44,921 nucleotides of DNA from Bacteroidia bacterium (GTDB lineage: Bacteria; Bacteroidota; Bacteroidia; Flavobacteriales; Flavobacteriaceae). A model generated the notes under the pieces. The model was not told where the DNA came from and searched no databases. It worked only from the letters and a program-made list of their open reading frames with translations. Of the stretch, positions 1 through 8,298 are shown piece by piece (position 1 is the stretch's first letter; every line of letters begins with the position of its first letter). The stretch spans positions 1 to 44,921 of the forward strand of contig JAUIBP010000017.1 of assembly GCA_030427735.1 (NCBI GenBank), read 5' to 3'. A program made the position numbers and the translations under genes.

Positions 1-92
1 TGGCTCAGTTTCATCCGCTGTGGGTGGCTCAATTTCATCCGCCGCACTATGCTCACTTTAATCCGCTGCAGGTGGCTCACTATGGCCGTTTT
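1..92. mobile_element. End of an IS21-family-like insertion sequence (multiple terminal repeats)
   Basis: Four degenerate tandem units of about 24 bp lie here, starting near 1, 25, 50 and 73. Each begins TGGCTCA or TGCTCAC and runs into (T)CATCCGC or an equivalent such as AATCCGC or TGGCCG. Repeated TGGCTCA-TTT-CCG units are typical of the terminal transposase-binding sites of IS21-type (IstA/IstB) elements in Bacteroidetes; that link is from memory of the family, not from a search. The repeats stop just before a reading frame that matches the middle of an AraC regulator, so the element appears to have inserted into that gene. The transposase genes and the other end would lie left of the window. 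The exact boundary, about 90-97, is uncertain. Confidence 0.6.
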
Positions 93-422
93 TTGCAATT
101 TCAACAGTTACTTCGAGATTATTATAATGGTCGTATAGAGGGAGTGCCATCAGTGAATTATTTTGCCAGTAAAATGAATCTCACACCAAATTATCTTGGT
201 GACGTTTTAAAAGCATATACCCACAAATCTGCTTTAGAAACCATCCACGAGCACATTACAAATAGTGCCAAAAAACTACTTCTTGAAAGTGATTTAACCA
301 ATGCTGAAATAGCATTTGAGTTAGGTTTCGATTACCCCAACTATTTTGCCAAGTTCTTTAAAAAGAAAACACAATTAACGCCTAAACAGTTCAGGATGAA
401 GCAAAAGTTAACGAACAGTTAA
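93..422 (+). pseudogene. AraC-family regulator, C-terminal DNA-binding half, 5' end removed by the IS end
   Basis: The frame encodes the AraC/XylS double helix-turn-helix: a first HTH around YFASKMNLTPNYLGDVLK and the signature second HTH around ELGFDYPNYFAKFFKKKTQLTPKQFR. Family members are about 290-300 residues with an N-terminal sensing domain, while only about 110 residues are present. Upstream of codon 93 the open frame continues into the insertion-sequence repeats, so an ATG at 24 would give a protein with a short junk leader made from the repeats. It may therefore still be expressed as a DNA-binding fragment, possibly acting constitutively on the genes that follow, but as a regulator it is truncated. 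Family assignment is strong; loss of function is inferred. Confidence 0.75.
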
Positions 423-456
423 AAATAATATTATCAGTAAAATGTTTCTTTTTGGT

Positions 457-471
457 CAGTAATTGTTACTG
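457..471. promoter_or_regulatory. Perfect 15-bp palindrome upstream of the first hydrolase
   Basis: CAGTAATTGTTACTG is a perfect inverted repeat (6-bp arms, TTG spacer) in the 115-bp gap between the AraC remnant and the hydrolase start. It is placed where an operator would sit. No convincing TAnnTTTG -7 box was found next to it, so regulator and role are unknown. Confidence 0.35.
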
Positions 472-537
472 TTCAACCACATAGTTATCAAGTAATTTTG
501 AGGTATAAATTAATTGTTAATCTTAAAACTCAATATG

Positions 538-1479
538 ATGTCACAACAAAAAATTTCTTACAAGAACACAAATAACGGCATTATGATGTCTGCTTATTTA
601 GACCTTCCAAATGATTTTGATGAAAACAAAACATACCCAGCCATAGTAATAACTCACCCAGGTGGTGGTGTAAAAGAGCAAACCGCTGGTATTTATGGAA
701 GAAAATTTTCAGAACACGGTTTTGTAACCATCGTAACTGATGCTTCATACCAAGGTGAAAGCGGTGGAGAACCTCGTCAGTTGGAGAATCCTTATATCAG
801 AACTGAAGATATAAGTTCGGCAGTAGACTATTTAACCACTTTACCTTATGTAGATAACGAGCGTATTGGCGCTTGGGGTATCTGCGCAGGTGGTGGTTAT
901 ACCGTTAATGCGGCTATTAATGATAAACGTATTAAAGCAGTCGGAACTGTAAGTGCGGTTAACATTGGGCATATGATTAGTAAAGGTTGGTTAGGCGACC
1001 AAGATATGAAAGATGCCATAGGCTCTTTACAATTTGGTGCGCAAGCTCGTACCATTGAAGCCAATGGCGGTGATATTGTTCAAATGCCAATGGCACCTCT
1101 TAATGAGGATGATACACCTTATACCGATTTAAAAGAAGCTTGGGAGTATTACCATACAGACAGAGCGCAATGCTCAACATCACCAGGTTATGGTACAGCT
1201 CGTAGCTTAACGCAATTGGTAACTTATGATGCCTTTAATATGGCTGAAATTTACTTAACACAACCATTATTTGTGGTAGCAGGTAGTGTTGCAGAATCTA
1301 AATGGATGAGTGATAACCTTATGGAAAGAGCAGGGACAGACAACAAGCAAATGTATATTGTTGAAGGGGCTAATCATATGAAACTATATGATATTCCTAA
1401 ATATTTAGACGAAGCTGTTGCACAGTTAGCACCGTTCTTTAAAGAGCATTTAGGCGTTGCAGAACTCGTTGAAGCTTAA
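538..1479 (+). CDS. Alpha/beta hydrolase with cysteine nucleophile (dienelactone-hydrolase-like)
   Basis: A 313-residue alpha/beta-hydrolase fold protein with no signal peptide, so cytoplasmic. It has an oxyanion-type segment THPGGG near residue 50, a nucleophile elbow GICAGG with Cys at about residue 116, and a terminal catalytic His in GANHM at about residue 280. Cys in place of Ser at the elbow is the arrangement of dienelactone hydrolases, though many uncharacterised hydrolases of this kind sit in AraC-controlled clusters and the substrate cannot be named. Start codons at 535 and 538 are adjacent; 538 was chosen because the protein then begins MSQQKISYKN. A longer start at 514 adds an unlikely leader. 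It is followed by a terminator and a second hydrolase of the same fold. Confidence 0.8.
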   Translation: MSQQKISYKNTNNGIMMSAYLDLPNDFDENKTYPAIVITHPGGGVKEQTAGIYGRKFSEHGFVTIVTDASYQGESGGEPRQLENPYIRTEDISSAVDYLTTLPYVDNERIGAWGICAGGGYTVNAAINDKRIKAVGTVSAVNIGHMISKGWLGDQDMKDAIGSLQFGAQARTIEANGGDIVQMPMAPLNEDDTPYTDLKEAWEYYHTDRAQCSTSPGYGTARSLTQLVTYDAFNMAEIYLTQPLFVVAGSVAESKWMSDNLMERAGTDNKQMYIVEGANHMKLYDIPKYLDEAVAQLAPFFKEHLGVAELVEA

Positions 1480-1496
1480 TTCAGAATTAATTATAT

Positions 1497-1530
1497 AAGC
1501 CAAAGTATCAAAATGCTTTGGCTTTTTTAT
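1497..1530 (+). terminator. Rho-independent terminator after the first hydrolase
   Basis: AAGCCAAAG at 1497-1505 pairs perfectly with CTTTGGCTT at 1516-1524 around a 10-nt loop, followed by a T run. It lies 17 bp past the first hydrolase stop and 25 bp before the second hydrolase start, so the two genes are probably only partly co-transcribed. Confidence 0.8.
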
Positions 1531-1554
1531 CCAATAACTAAAAACTTTAAAAAA

Positions 1555-2577
1555 ATGGAACATCAAATAAATTTAGACGGAATAGAAAATCAACCGACAA
1601 ATACAGCAAGAATGTCAAAGGAAATGATGGAAAATGCTGTTGACCAAATGAACAGAATTTCAGAGGAAGACTATGCCAAAATTATGGGTATGGTAAAAGT
1701 CTGTAAAAGAGAATGGAGAAGTTTATTACACAAAACACCAGATGATTATGGAATGAAGGGATGGGAAGACATTTACTTTCAAGCAGATGATGGTGTGCCT
1801 TTAAACGGTTGGTATATCCCTGCCAAAGGTGGTGAAAGTGATAAACTGGTTATTTTCAATCACGCATTACCTATGAGTAGAGCAGGTTTTCAAGGGCATA
1901 TGGGAGAACCTTGGAGCGGTTTTGAAGCTGTAGAAATAGACTTCGTTATCCAAATGAAACATTTAACCGATGCAGGGTATAACGTATTAGCTTATGATAT
2001 TCGTAATCACGGACAGAGTGGTACTGCAAATGATGGTATGTGCGGTATTGGGCTATTGGAATGGAGAGATTGCGTGGGCGTAAAAAAGTATGTGGATGCA
2101 CACCCTCGATTAGGTAAAATGAAAGTGGCACTTTATAGTCAATGTATGGGTGGATGCTCTCAATACGTGGCGATTGATAAACGTCCAGACTTATTTGAAA
2201 ACGTAGCCTGTATGTGTAGCCCATTAGTACCTTCTATGCGTTCAATCTACAATGCCTTTTCAAAACTATTGGGTGTCAATGATTATTTAGACCTGTTGGA
2301 TTTTGAATTGATTAGAGCAGGTGGATTTACTCGTGATGAAATGGATCCAAAACTATACACTAAAAACATCAAAATGCCATTATTAATGTGGCAGGTAAAA
2401 GATGATGCTTGGGTAGAAAACCCAGGCGATGCACAAGCTACTTTTGATACGATTCCAAGTAAGGAAAAACACTTACACTGGATTGAAGGTACAACACACC
2501 GTTTTAAAGATGGGTATAACTATTTTGGAAGAACACCAGAGAAAGTGTTAGCTTTCTTGGATTCTCATATGAAATAG
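1555..2577 (+). CDS. Alpha/beta hydrolase with cysteine nucleophile (second, larger)
   Basis: 340 residues. The N-terminal ~75 residues are helical and lack hydrolase motifs. The core then shows a beta-strand/oxyanion segment (VIFNHALPMS), a nucleophile elbow SQCMGG with Cys at about residue 197, and a terminal His in GTTHRF at about residue 315. Like its neighbour, it carries Cys rather than Ser at the nucleophile. No signal peptide, so cytoplasmic; substrate unknown. The start is at 1555 (MEHQINLDG); the open frame upstream to 1513 is the terminator hairpin and is not coding. A 162-bp stretch of this gene, 2296-2457, has a decayed duplicate at 8079-8240. Confidence 0.8.
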   Translation: MEHQINLDGIENQPTNTARMSKEMMENAVDQMNRISEEDYAKIMGMVKVCKREWRSLLHKTPDDYGMKGWEDIYFQADDGVPLNGWYIPAKGGESDKLVIFNHALPMSRAGFQGHMGEPWSGFEAVEIDFVIQMKHLTDAGYNVLAYDIRNHGQSGTANDGMCGIGLLEWRDCVGVKKYVDAHPRLGKMKVALYSQCMGGCSQYVAIDKRPDLFENVACMCSPLVPSMRSIYNAFSKLLGVNDYLDLLDFELIRAGGFTRDEMDPKLYTKNIKMPLLMWQVKDDAWVENPGDAQATFDTIPSKEKHLHWIEGTTHRFKDGYNYFGRTPEKVLAFLDSHMK

Positions 2578-2593
2578 AAAACATATTAATCAT

Positions 2594-2624
2594 AAAGCCG
2601 AAGTTCTGTGCTTCGGCTTTTTAT
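2594..2624 (+). terminator. Rho-independent terminator after the second hydrolase
   Basis: AAAGCCGAAG at 2594-2603 pairs with CTTCGGCTTT at 2611-2620 across a 7-nt loop, followed by TTAT. The hairpin separates the hydrolase from the oxidoreductase operon that starts at 2638. Confidence 0.8.
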
Positions 2625-2637
2625 AATATTAGAAAAA

Positions 2638-3273
2638 ATGAAAAACGCACTCATATTAGGAGCAAGTGGAGCAATTGCACAACACACCATAGAAAAATTG
2701 CAAAAAAATAATAATATTAATTTAACCCTTTTCGCAAGAAACACTAACAAAATAAAGCAGTTTGAAAGCCCTAACACTAAAATCGTAGAAGGTGATGTGT
2801 TGAATAAATCAGATTTAAAAGAAGCATTAAAAAACAAAGATATTGTATATGCTAATCTTTCAGGGGCAATGGAAAATTTGGCTAAAGCAATAGTTTCCGA
2901 AATGGAAGAAAGCCAAACAAAAAGATTAGTTTTTGTAACCTCTTTAGGTATTTATAATGAGATACCAGGCAAGTTTGGTGAGTGGAACGACAGAATGATA
3001 GGCAACGCATTAAAAACCTATCGTAAAGCGGCAGATATTATTGAAGCATCCGATTTAGACTATACCATTGTAAGACCTGCTTGGCTACAAGATGAAGATG
3101 AAGTGAACTTTGAAACAACTCAAAAAGGAGAAGATTTTAAAGGTACTGAAGTATCTCGTAAAAGTGTAGGTAATTATATAGCAGACCTCATCGAGCATCC
3201 AGAAAAAGACAGTAAAGCAAGTATAGGCATAAACAAACCAGGTACACAAGGAGATAAACCTTCATTTTACTAA
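2638..3273 (+). CDS. NAD(P)-binding oxidoreductase (NmrA/atypical SDR type)
   Basis: 211 residues with an N-terminal Rossmann strand and glycine motif LILGASGAIA, then a second strand ending FARN, the usual point where the NADP ribose phosphate is read. A later segment, TIVRPAWL, is typical of NAD(P)H-binding atypical short-chain reductases, which often lack the full Tyr-Lys catalytic pair. Probably a cytoplasmic reductase or NADPH sensor; substrate unknown. The start at 2638 follows the terminator; the frame upstream runs through the hairpin. First gene of an apparent seven-gene operon ending at 7832 with gaps of only 3-38 bp. Confidence 0.75.
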   Translation: MKNALILGASGAIAQHTIEKLQKNNNINLTLFARNTNKIKQFESPNTKIVEGDVLNKSDLKEALKNKDIVYANLSGAMENLAKAIVSEMEESQTKRLVFVTSLGIYNEIPGKFGEWNDRMIGNALKTYRKAADIIEASDLDYTIVRPAWLQDEDEVNFETTQKGEDFKGTEVSRKSVGNYIADLIEHPEKDSKASIGINKPGTQGDKPSFY

Positions 3274-3311
3274 TTCAATCACAATTGAAATTAAAGAAGA
3301 AATATAAAAAG

Positions 3312-3923
3312 ATGATTTGGGCAATTTTAGGTGTTGGTATATTAACAATCCTTGCTTTTGCTATAACGATTGTAACTATTGATTCCAGCCAGTATAAGCG
3401 TAATCAAAAAATTATTCAGTCACTAACAGAAACTCAAAAGCCTTCTAATACGTTAGTGGTATTTTTTTCTCGTTCAGGTAATACAGAACTAATGGCAAAA
3501 AAAATTGCAGAGTTAGAAGAAGCACACGTTTTACCTATAACTTCCAATAATTACAACATTGGTTTTAAAGGTTGGTTTCAGTCACTAAAAGATGCAAGAA
3601 ATACAGAGGCAGAAATTACAGCAACAACAATAAATTTAAAAGAATACGATACCATTTACATAGGTTCACCAATATGGTTGTATAGTCCAGCACCACCCAT
3701 TTTTGAGTTTGTAAGCAATAATGATTTCACCAATAAAAAAGTGGTGTTGTTCAATTCTATGAATAGCAAGTTTGAGCCACAGTATATAGATGAATTTAAA
3801 AATAGTGTTGAACAAAAAGGAGGAACTTTCTTAAAACACATATATATCATTCGAGGACGTATGACACAGCAAATGGATGTTAATACCTTTTTGAGTGAAG
3901 TAGAACAAAAACTAATTAATTAA
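3312..3923 (+). CDS. Membrane-anchored flavodoxin-family protein
   Basis: About 203 residues. One hydrophobic N-terminal helix (roughly residues 2-23, MIWAILGVGILTILAFAI) is followed by a flavodoxin domain with the phosphate-binding loop FFSRSGNTE and the later flavin-contact region YIGSPIWLYS. This matches the flavodoxin_4-like proteins that bind FMN and pass electrons between NAD(P)H enzymes and quinone or other acceptors. The anchor suggests it works at the cytoplasmic membrane; topology is not certain. ATG 3312 is preferred; a TTG at 3285 in the same frame would add nine basic residues. It lies between an oxidoreductase and a metallo-hydrolase in the same operon. Confidence 0.75.
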   Translation: MIWAILGVGILTILAFAITIVTIDSSQYKRNQKIIQSLTETQKPSNTLVVFFSRSGNTELMAKKIAELEEAHVLPITSNNYNIGFKGWFQSLKDARNTEAEITATTINLKEYDTIYIGSPIWLYSPAPPIFEFVSNNDFTNKKVVLFNSMNSKFEPQYIDEFKNSVEQKGGTFLKHIYIIRGRMTQQMDVNTFLSEVEQKLIN

Positions 3924-3932
3924 CTAAAAAAT

Positions 3933-4833
3933 ATGAACTTAAAAATCGTAAAATCTAAAATTGGTAATGCTAAAATCACTCAAATCGTAGAATGCGACAT
4001 TAACGAAGCAATGCCAATCATTCTTCCTGATGCTACGCCCGAAGAAATGAAAAAAAATAGAATGGTTAGACAAACCGTACAGGACAGATGATTATTTAAT
4101 GAACGCAGATTCACAGGCATTCTTTGTGGAAATGAACGGAAGGTTATTTGTTGTAGATACTTGCGTTGGTAATGAAAAAGAAGTATTGGGGTTCGATGGT
4201 TTTACCAATCTTAACCTACCCTTTTTGGATGCTATTGAAAAAGCAGGATTTGACCGCCACAAAGTAACGGATGTTATATGTACACATTTACATTTTGACC
4301 ACGTAGGCTGGAACACCTACAAGGAAAATGGCGAATGGAAACCAACATTTCCAAATGCCAAATATCACTTTGCCAGAGAAGAATATGAGTATTGGGAAAA
4401 GGATGGTTTTAAGAATCACGTCTTAGGGCCTTTAGAAAATGTATCGTTTCACGAATCCATAGACCCTGTTGTAGAAGCAGGTTTGGTAAATTTGGTAGAA
4501 ATGGATGCAGATTTAGGCGATGGTATTTCCTTTAAACCTTCTCCAGGGCATAGTAAAGGGCACGTTAATGTACATTTCAATGCAGGTGATGAAACCTTTA
4601 TCATAGCAGGAGATATGTGTCACCATCCTTGCCAAGTTGCACAAACCGATTGGGCAGCAATTATTGATTACGATCAAAAAGAATCATCGGCAACAAGACG
4701 TAAGATTTTAGGTGAATTAAGTGGTTCTGATACTTTGGTAACCTGTACTCATTTTTGTAGTCCTTCTTTTGGGCATATTAAAGGTAACGAAACAGAAGGC
4801 TTTGTGTTTAAAACTGTAGATAAAACAAAATAA
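3933..4833 (+). pseudogene. MBL-fold metallo-hydrolase, split by a +1 frameshift in an A8 run
   Basis: The ATG at 3933 opens a frame of 52 codons ending at TGA 4089-4091. The remainder (the metallo-beta-lactamase fold, with THLHFDH metal motif, SPGHSKGH and GDMCHH) continues in the next frame. The frames meet in a run of eight A at 4050-4057. Removing one A gives a continuous 299-residue protein reading EEMKKIEWLDKPYRTDD through the junction, which is natural for this AHL-lactonase/glyoxalase-II-like family. An internal ATG at 4099 could start a 244-residue product that keeps all the metal ligands but lacks the N-terminal ~55 residues. Possibilities are a true frameshift mutation, phase variation or transcriptional slippage at the tract, or a sequencing error. 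Confidence 0.7.
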
Positions 4834-4837
4834 GCTT

Positions 4838-5551
4838 ATGTGGATTTTAAATTCGCATAGAAACCTTTTAAAAAGGCAAATTTTAGGGTTTGCCTTATTT
4901 CTTATTATGGGCGATCAGTTTATGGAAGCACAGATTGCGGTAGATGAAAAAGGAACATTCTTGTTTACTGGAGCATCTATGGACATTCCTGGTAACAATA
5001 AATTTGTATTTTACTATGGGTATAGTCCATCTGATAATTTTCAAGCTTTGGTAGCATTGCCCTTTTTTAAATTACATAAAAACATTCAGTTTATGCCTGG
5101 TTATATGGTGACAAAAACTGATGGAAATGAAGTGTTTACCAATTTACAACATCATTTTTTACCCAGCCTTATTTTCAACTTCAAATTAAGTGAACGATTT
5201 ACATTAACCGATAGGAATATGTATTTTAGATTAGAACGAAAAAATGCTGATGCTGTTTCGTTTTACAGGAATAGAATAGGGCTTATCTACCACACCAAGC
5301 TATTTAAAAAACCTGCCGATATTTTTGTGCACGATGCTATGTTTTGGAGTTTAGAAAGTGGAAAATTTACAAGAAACCGTGTGATATTAGGAACAACTGT
5401 AAAAGCTTTTAAGTGGTTGTCCCCACAATTCTGGTATGTATTACAGAACGATACAGGATTATTGCCAAGGCATCAATTTTATGTTATCTTAACTGTGCCT
5501 TTAGAAAACTTTGGCGTATTTAAAAAGAAAGAGAAACTAGTTAACAATTAA
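4838..5551 (+). CDS. Probable outer-membrane beta-strand protein (DUF2490-like)
   Basis: 237 residues. A hydrophobic N-terminal segment (about residues 15-25, ILGFALFLIMG) followed by EAQ fits an export signal, and the mature part alternates short aromatic strands and turns, such as NKFVFYYGYSPSDNF and FYRNRIGLIYHTKLF. This is the pattern of small Bacteroidetes outer-membrane barrels; the RNR-G-IYH stretch recalls DUF2490 proteins, but the match is from memory and weak. Starts 4 bp after the metallo-hydrolase stop and ends 3 bp before the next gene, so it is co-transcribed. Function unknown. Confidence 0.5.
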   Translation: MWILNSHRNLLKRQILGFALFLIMGDQFMEAQIAVDEKGTFLFTGASMDIPGNNKFVFYYGYSPSDNFQALVALPFFKLHKNIQFMPGYMVTKTDGNEVFTNLQHHFLPSLIFNFKLSERFTLTDRNMYFRLERKNADAVSFYRNRIGLIYHTKLFKKPADIFVHDAMFWSLESGKFTRNRVILGTTVKAFKWLSPQFWYVLQNDTGLLPRHQFYVILTVPLENFGVFKKKEKLVNN

Positions 5552-5554
5552 GCA

Positions 5555-6115
5555 ATGAAAAAAGAACGTTTTGAAGCCATTACAGATGCGGTTATGGCTA
5601 TTATCATCACAATAATGGCATTAGAGATTGAACTGCCAAGTCTAAATGAAGAAGGTATTAATGAATTTATGGTTCAAATTGGTATCTATATTGTAAGCTA
5701 TGCTTTTATAGCCATTCTTTGGATAAACCATCACAATATTTTTAAATATGTAAAAATGGTTGATCATACCACATTATGGTTTAACTTTTTGCTGTTATTT
5801 TCAACTTCATTAATTCCTTTGGCCACAAGAACAATCGATGAGTCTTTTTATGATAATAAAAGCCACATCATCTTTGCTTTAGTGTTTGGTTCAGCAACCT
5901 TATTTTACTTTTTGTTAGATGAAAGAGCAATCAAATTATCTGGAAATAAACATACCGCAGATACTCGTAAAATGAATATTGTAGCCACTATATTATTTAT
6001 GTTGGCTGTGCCTTTAAGCTACGTGAGTATTTATATATCATCTGCTATATTCGTTTTAGTTCCAACGGCTTATTTTTTATTGCCACGTAAACAAATAAAG
6101 GATGAAATAATATAA
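5555..6115 (+). CDS. TMEM175-family (DUF1211) potassium channel-like protein
   Basis: 186 residues with about five to six transmembrane helices. The first helix carries RFEAITDAVMAIIIT, the conserved (R)F-(S/E)-(D/A)-x-x-(D)AV signature of bacterial TMEM175/DUF1211 proteins, whose first helix lines a leak-type potassium pore. IAILWINHH in a later helix is also typical. It is likely an inner-membrane tetrameric cation channel. The canonical Ser-Asp of the FSD motif reads EAITD here, a modest deviation. Same operon as a bestrophin further on, so two ion channels are encoded together with redox enzymes. Confidence 0.75.
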   Translation: MKKERFEAITDAVMAIIITIMALEIELPSLNEEGINEFMVQIGIYIVSYAFIAILWINHHNIFKYVKMVDHTTLWFNFLLLFSTSLIPLATRTIDESFYDNKSHIIFALVFGSATLFYFLLDERAIKLSGNKHTADTRKMNIVATILFMLAVPLSYVSIYISSAIFVLVPTAYFLLPRKQIKDEII

Positions 6116-6121
6116 TCGATA

Positions 6122-6787
6122 ATGAATAAAGTAATAATAACAGGAGCTACAGGTATGCTCGGTAAAGCCGTGTTACAAGAATGTTTAGAGCACCTAAAAA
6201 TTGATAAAGTACTTATCATCAATAGAACCCCATTAGGGTTAAACCATCCCAAATTGGAAGAAATCATTTTAAAGGATTTTTCTAATATTCAGTCTATTGG
6301 TGAACAGTTAAAGGATTACGATGCTTGCTTCTTTTGCATGGGAGTATCAGCTTTAGGCATGGATGAAGAAACATACACCAGCATTACTTATACAACGACT
6401 AAAACATTTGCCGATGTAATTTATAGCATGAACCCCAATATGGTTTTCAACTATATTTCAGGAGCTGGTACAGATACTTCAGAACAAGGAAAAGTGATGT
6501 GGGCAAGAATTAAAGGAAAAACGGAGAATTATATTTTACAAAAAGGATTCAAAAAAGCCTTTATGTTCAGACCAGGAATTATTATTCCAGAAAAAGGAAC
6601 AAAATCAAGAACAGGATGGTTAAATACTACATATACCCTTATGAGTCCTTTGTTTCCTTTTCTTAAAAAGTTAAGTAACGTAACAACATCAACCAATATT
6701 GGTTTGGCTATGATAAATTCACTCTTCTTTAATGTTGATTCAAAATATCTATCAAATAAAGACATCAATTTATTGGCTAATAAATAA
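6122..6787 (+). CDS. NAD(P)-binding Rossmann protein (HTATIP2/TIP30-like)
   Basis: 221 residues. The N-terminus IITGATGMLGKAVLQE is a textbook extended-SDR dinucleotide loop, followed by LIINRTPLG after the second strand. FNYISGAGTD and FRPGIIIPEKG match the positions of the active-site strand and the C-terminal part of TIP30/YwnB-like proteins. Cytoplasmic. Substrate unknown; likely an NAD(P)-dependent reductase or epimerase-like protein. It begins 6 bp after the channel gene and ends 10 bp before the bestrophin. Confidence 0.75.
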   Translation: MNKVIITGATGMLGKAVLQECLEHLKIDKVLIINRTPLGLNHPKLEEIILKDFSNIQSIGEQLKDYDACFFCMGVSALGMDEETYTSITYTTTKTFADVIYSMNPNMVFNYISGAGTDTSEQGKVMWARIKGKTENYILQKGFKKAFMFRPGIIIPEKGTKSRTGWLNTTYTLMSPLFPFLKKLSNVTTSTNIGLAMINSLFFNVDSKYLSNKDINLLANK

Positions 6788-6797
6788 ATTTTAGAAT

Positions 6798-7832
6798 ATG
6801 ATTGTTACAAAGAACATAAGCTTTTCACGCTTGATGAAAACAACAGGCCATCACTTTCTATGGCTAATTCCTTTAATGGGTAGCATAGCGGTGTTATATC
6901 ATTTTAGTATAATAACTTTCAAAATACCTTGGATTCCTGTATCTGTTATTGGTACAGCTGTAGCATTTTATGTGGGTTTTAAAAATAATCAATCCTATGA
7001 CAGATTATGGGAAGCACGTAAAATATGGGGTGGTATTGTTAACGATAGTCGCACTTGGGGTATGATGGTAGATGGCTTTGTTACAAGTCAATTTACAGAT
7101 AAAGCTATTCCAAAGGAAGAAATAAAAAAGATAAAGAAGAAACTCATTTACCGACACATAGCTTGGCTATACGCACATCGTAGTCAATTATTAGTTCCTA
7201 CATCATGGGAGCATAGTGCCCAATCAGGACATATAGGTAAATCGGCACAAAAATCTCAAGAAAAATTTGGAGTAGGTTTAATAGATGATGAAGAAACAAG
7301 AAGTAGTCTCGACACCTTTTTATTGCCAGAAGAACACCAACGCTTAGTGAATGCAGCTAATACAGCGACACAAATAATCAATGAGCAGTCAAGGGATTTG
7401 ACACAGTTAAGAAAAGAAAACATCATAGATGATTTTAGGCATATGTCTATGGAAAATGTACTGAGAACGTTTTATGAACTACAAGGTAAAAATGAACGCA
7501 TTAAAAAGTTTCCGTTGCCAAGACAATATGCTAATATGAGCCGTTATTTTGTGGGGATTTTTATTGCGTTTTTACCATTTAGTATGATACCTGAAATGAT
7601 GAACATTGGACAATTGGGGTTTTGGTTCTCAATTCCTGTTGTGGCATTAATTGGATGGATTTATGTAGCCATGGAATTAGTTGGGGATTATTCTGAAAAT
7701 CCATTTTCAGGACTGACCAATGATATTCCAATGTTATCCTTATGTAGGATAATTGAAATTGATCTACGTGAAATATTAGGTGAAAAAGATTTGCCTCCAA
7801 GTATTGAGGCTAAAAAAGGAGTATTGATGTAG
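6798..7832 (+). CDS. Bestrophin-family ion channel
   Basis: 344 residues, matching bacterial bestrophins (about 290-340). Features include the N-terminal helices (SFSRLMKTTG, LWLIPLMGSIAVLYHF), the conserved GFKNNQSYDRLWEARKIWGGIVNDSRTW region that builds the helix after the first pore helices, and the C-terminal PFSMIPEMMNIG and EL-GDYSENPF segment with an acidic cluster. Bestrophins form pentameric anion or cation channels in the cytoplasmic membrane; ion selectivity cannot be read here. Last gene of the operon; no clear terminator follows. Confidence 0.85.
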   Translation: MIVTKNISFSRLMKTTGHHFLWLIPLMGSIAVLYHFSIITFKIPWIPVSVIGTAVAFYVGFKNNQSYDRLWEARKIWGGIVNDSRTWGMMVDGFVTSQFTDKAIPKEEIKKIKKKLIYRHIAWLYAHRSQLLVPTSWEHSAQSGHIGKSAQKSQEKFGVGLIDDEETRSSLDTFLLPEEHQRLVNAANTATQIINEQSRDLTQLRKENIIDDFRHMSMENVLRTFYELQGKNERIKKFPLPRQYANMSRYFVGIFIAFLPFSMIPEMMNIGQLGFWFSIPVVALIGWIYVAMELVGDYSENPFSGLTNDIPMLSLCRIIEIDLREILGEKDLPPSIEAKKGVLM

Positions 7833-8065
7833 TTGGTCTAAATAGATTTCTATAATTATTATAATGGTTCCACTTTCTAGCTTATCAATTAAACCTACTA
7901 GAAAAACAATATGAGCAATGTCTGAATTCACTGAGACGGGAACGGTAAACATTCTTTAAAGACATACAAAATCAATCTTTTTTATCTTAATTAGGTCATT
8001 TGCTAAGGTTAATTATTGTAAATAAATGTTATTCGTTTTTGAAGAAAAAAAATTACTGCATTCGT

Positions 8066-8240
8066 GTATTTACACCTATTGGATTTCGAATTAATTAGAG
8101 CAGGCGGATTTACTCGTGATGAAATGGATCCAAAATTACACACTAAAAACATCAAAATTTCATTATTAATGTGGCAACTAAAAGATAATGCTTGGGTATA
8201 AAACCCTAGAGATACCGAAGCTACTTTTGCAACCATTCCA
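8066..8240 (+). pseudogene. Decayed duplicate of part of the second alpha/beta hydrolase
   Basis: From 8079 to 8240 the sequence aligns without gaps to 2296-2457 inside the hydrolase at 1555-2577, and weaker similarity starts near 8066. The translation LDFELIRAGGFTRDEMDPK is identical at the start. Downstream a TAA replaces the GAA after AWV, and another TAA follows TIP, so it cannot make the enzyme. It is the remnant of a second paralog or of a duplication around the operon. Confidence 0.85.
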
Positions 8241-8298
8241 TAAATTCAAAGGAAATATTAATCAATCCGAAGAGTAAATCACTGTAAAAATAATTTAA

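Noticed and set aside
4050-4057. Programmed -1 ribosomal frameshift at the A8 tract
   Set aside because: The join needs a +1 (or -2) change, not -1, and no stimulatory structure or Shine-Dalgarno-like site is seen; tract slippage or mutation fits better.
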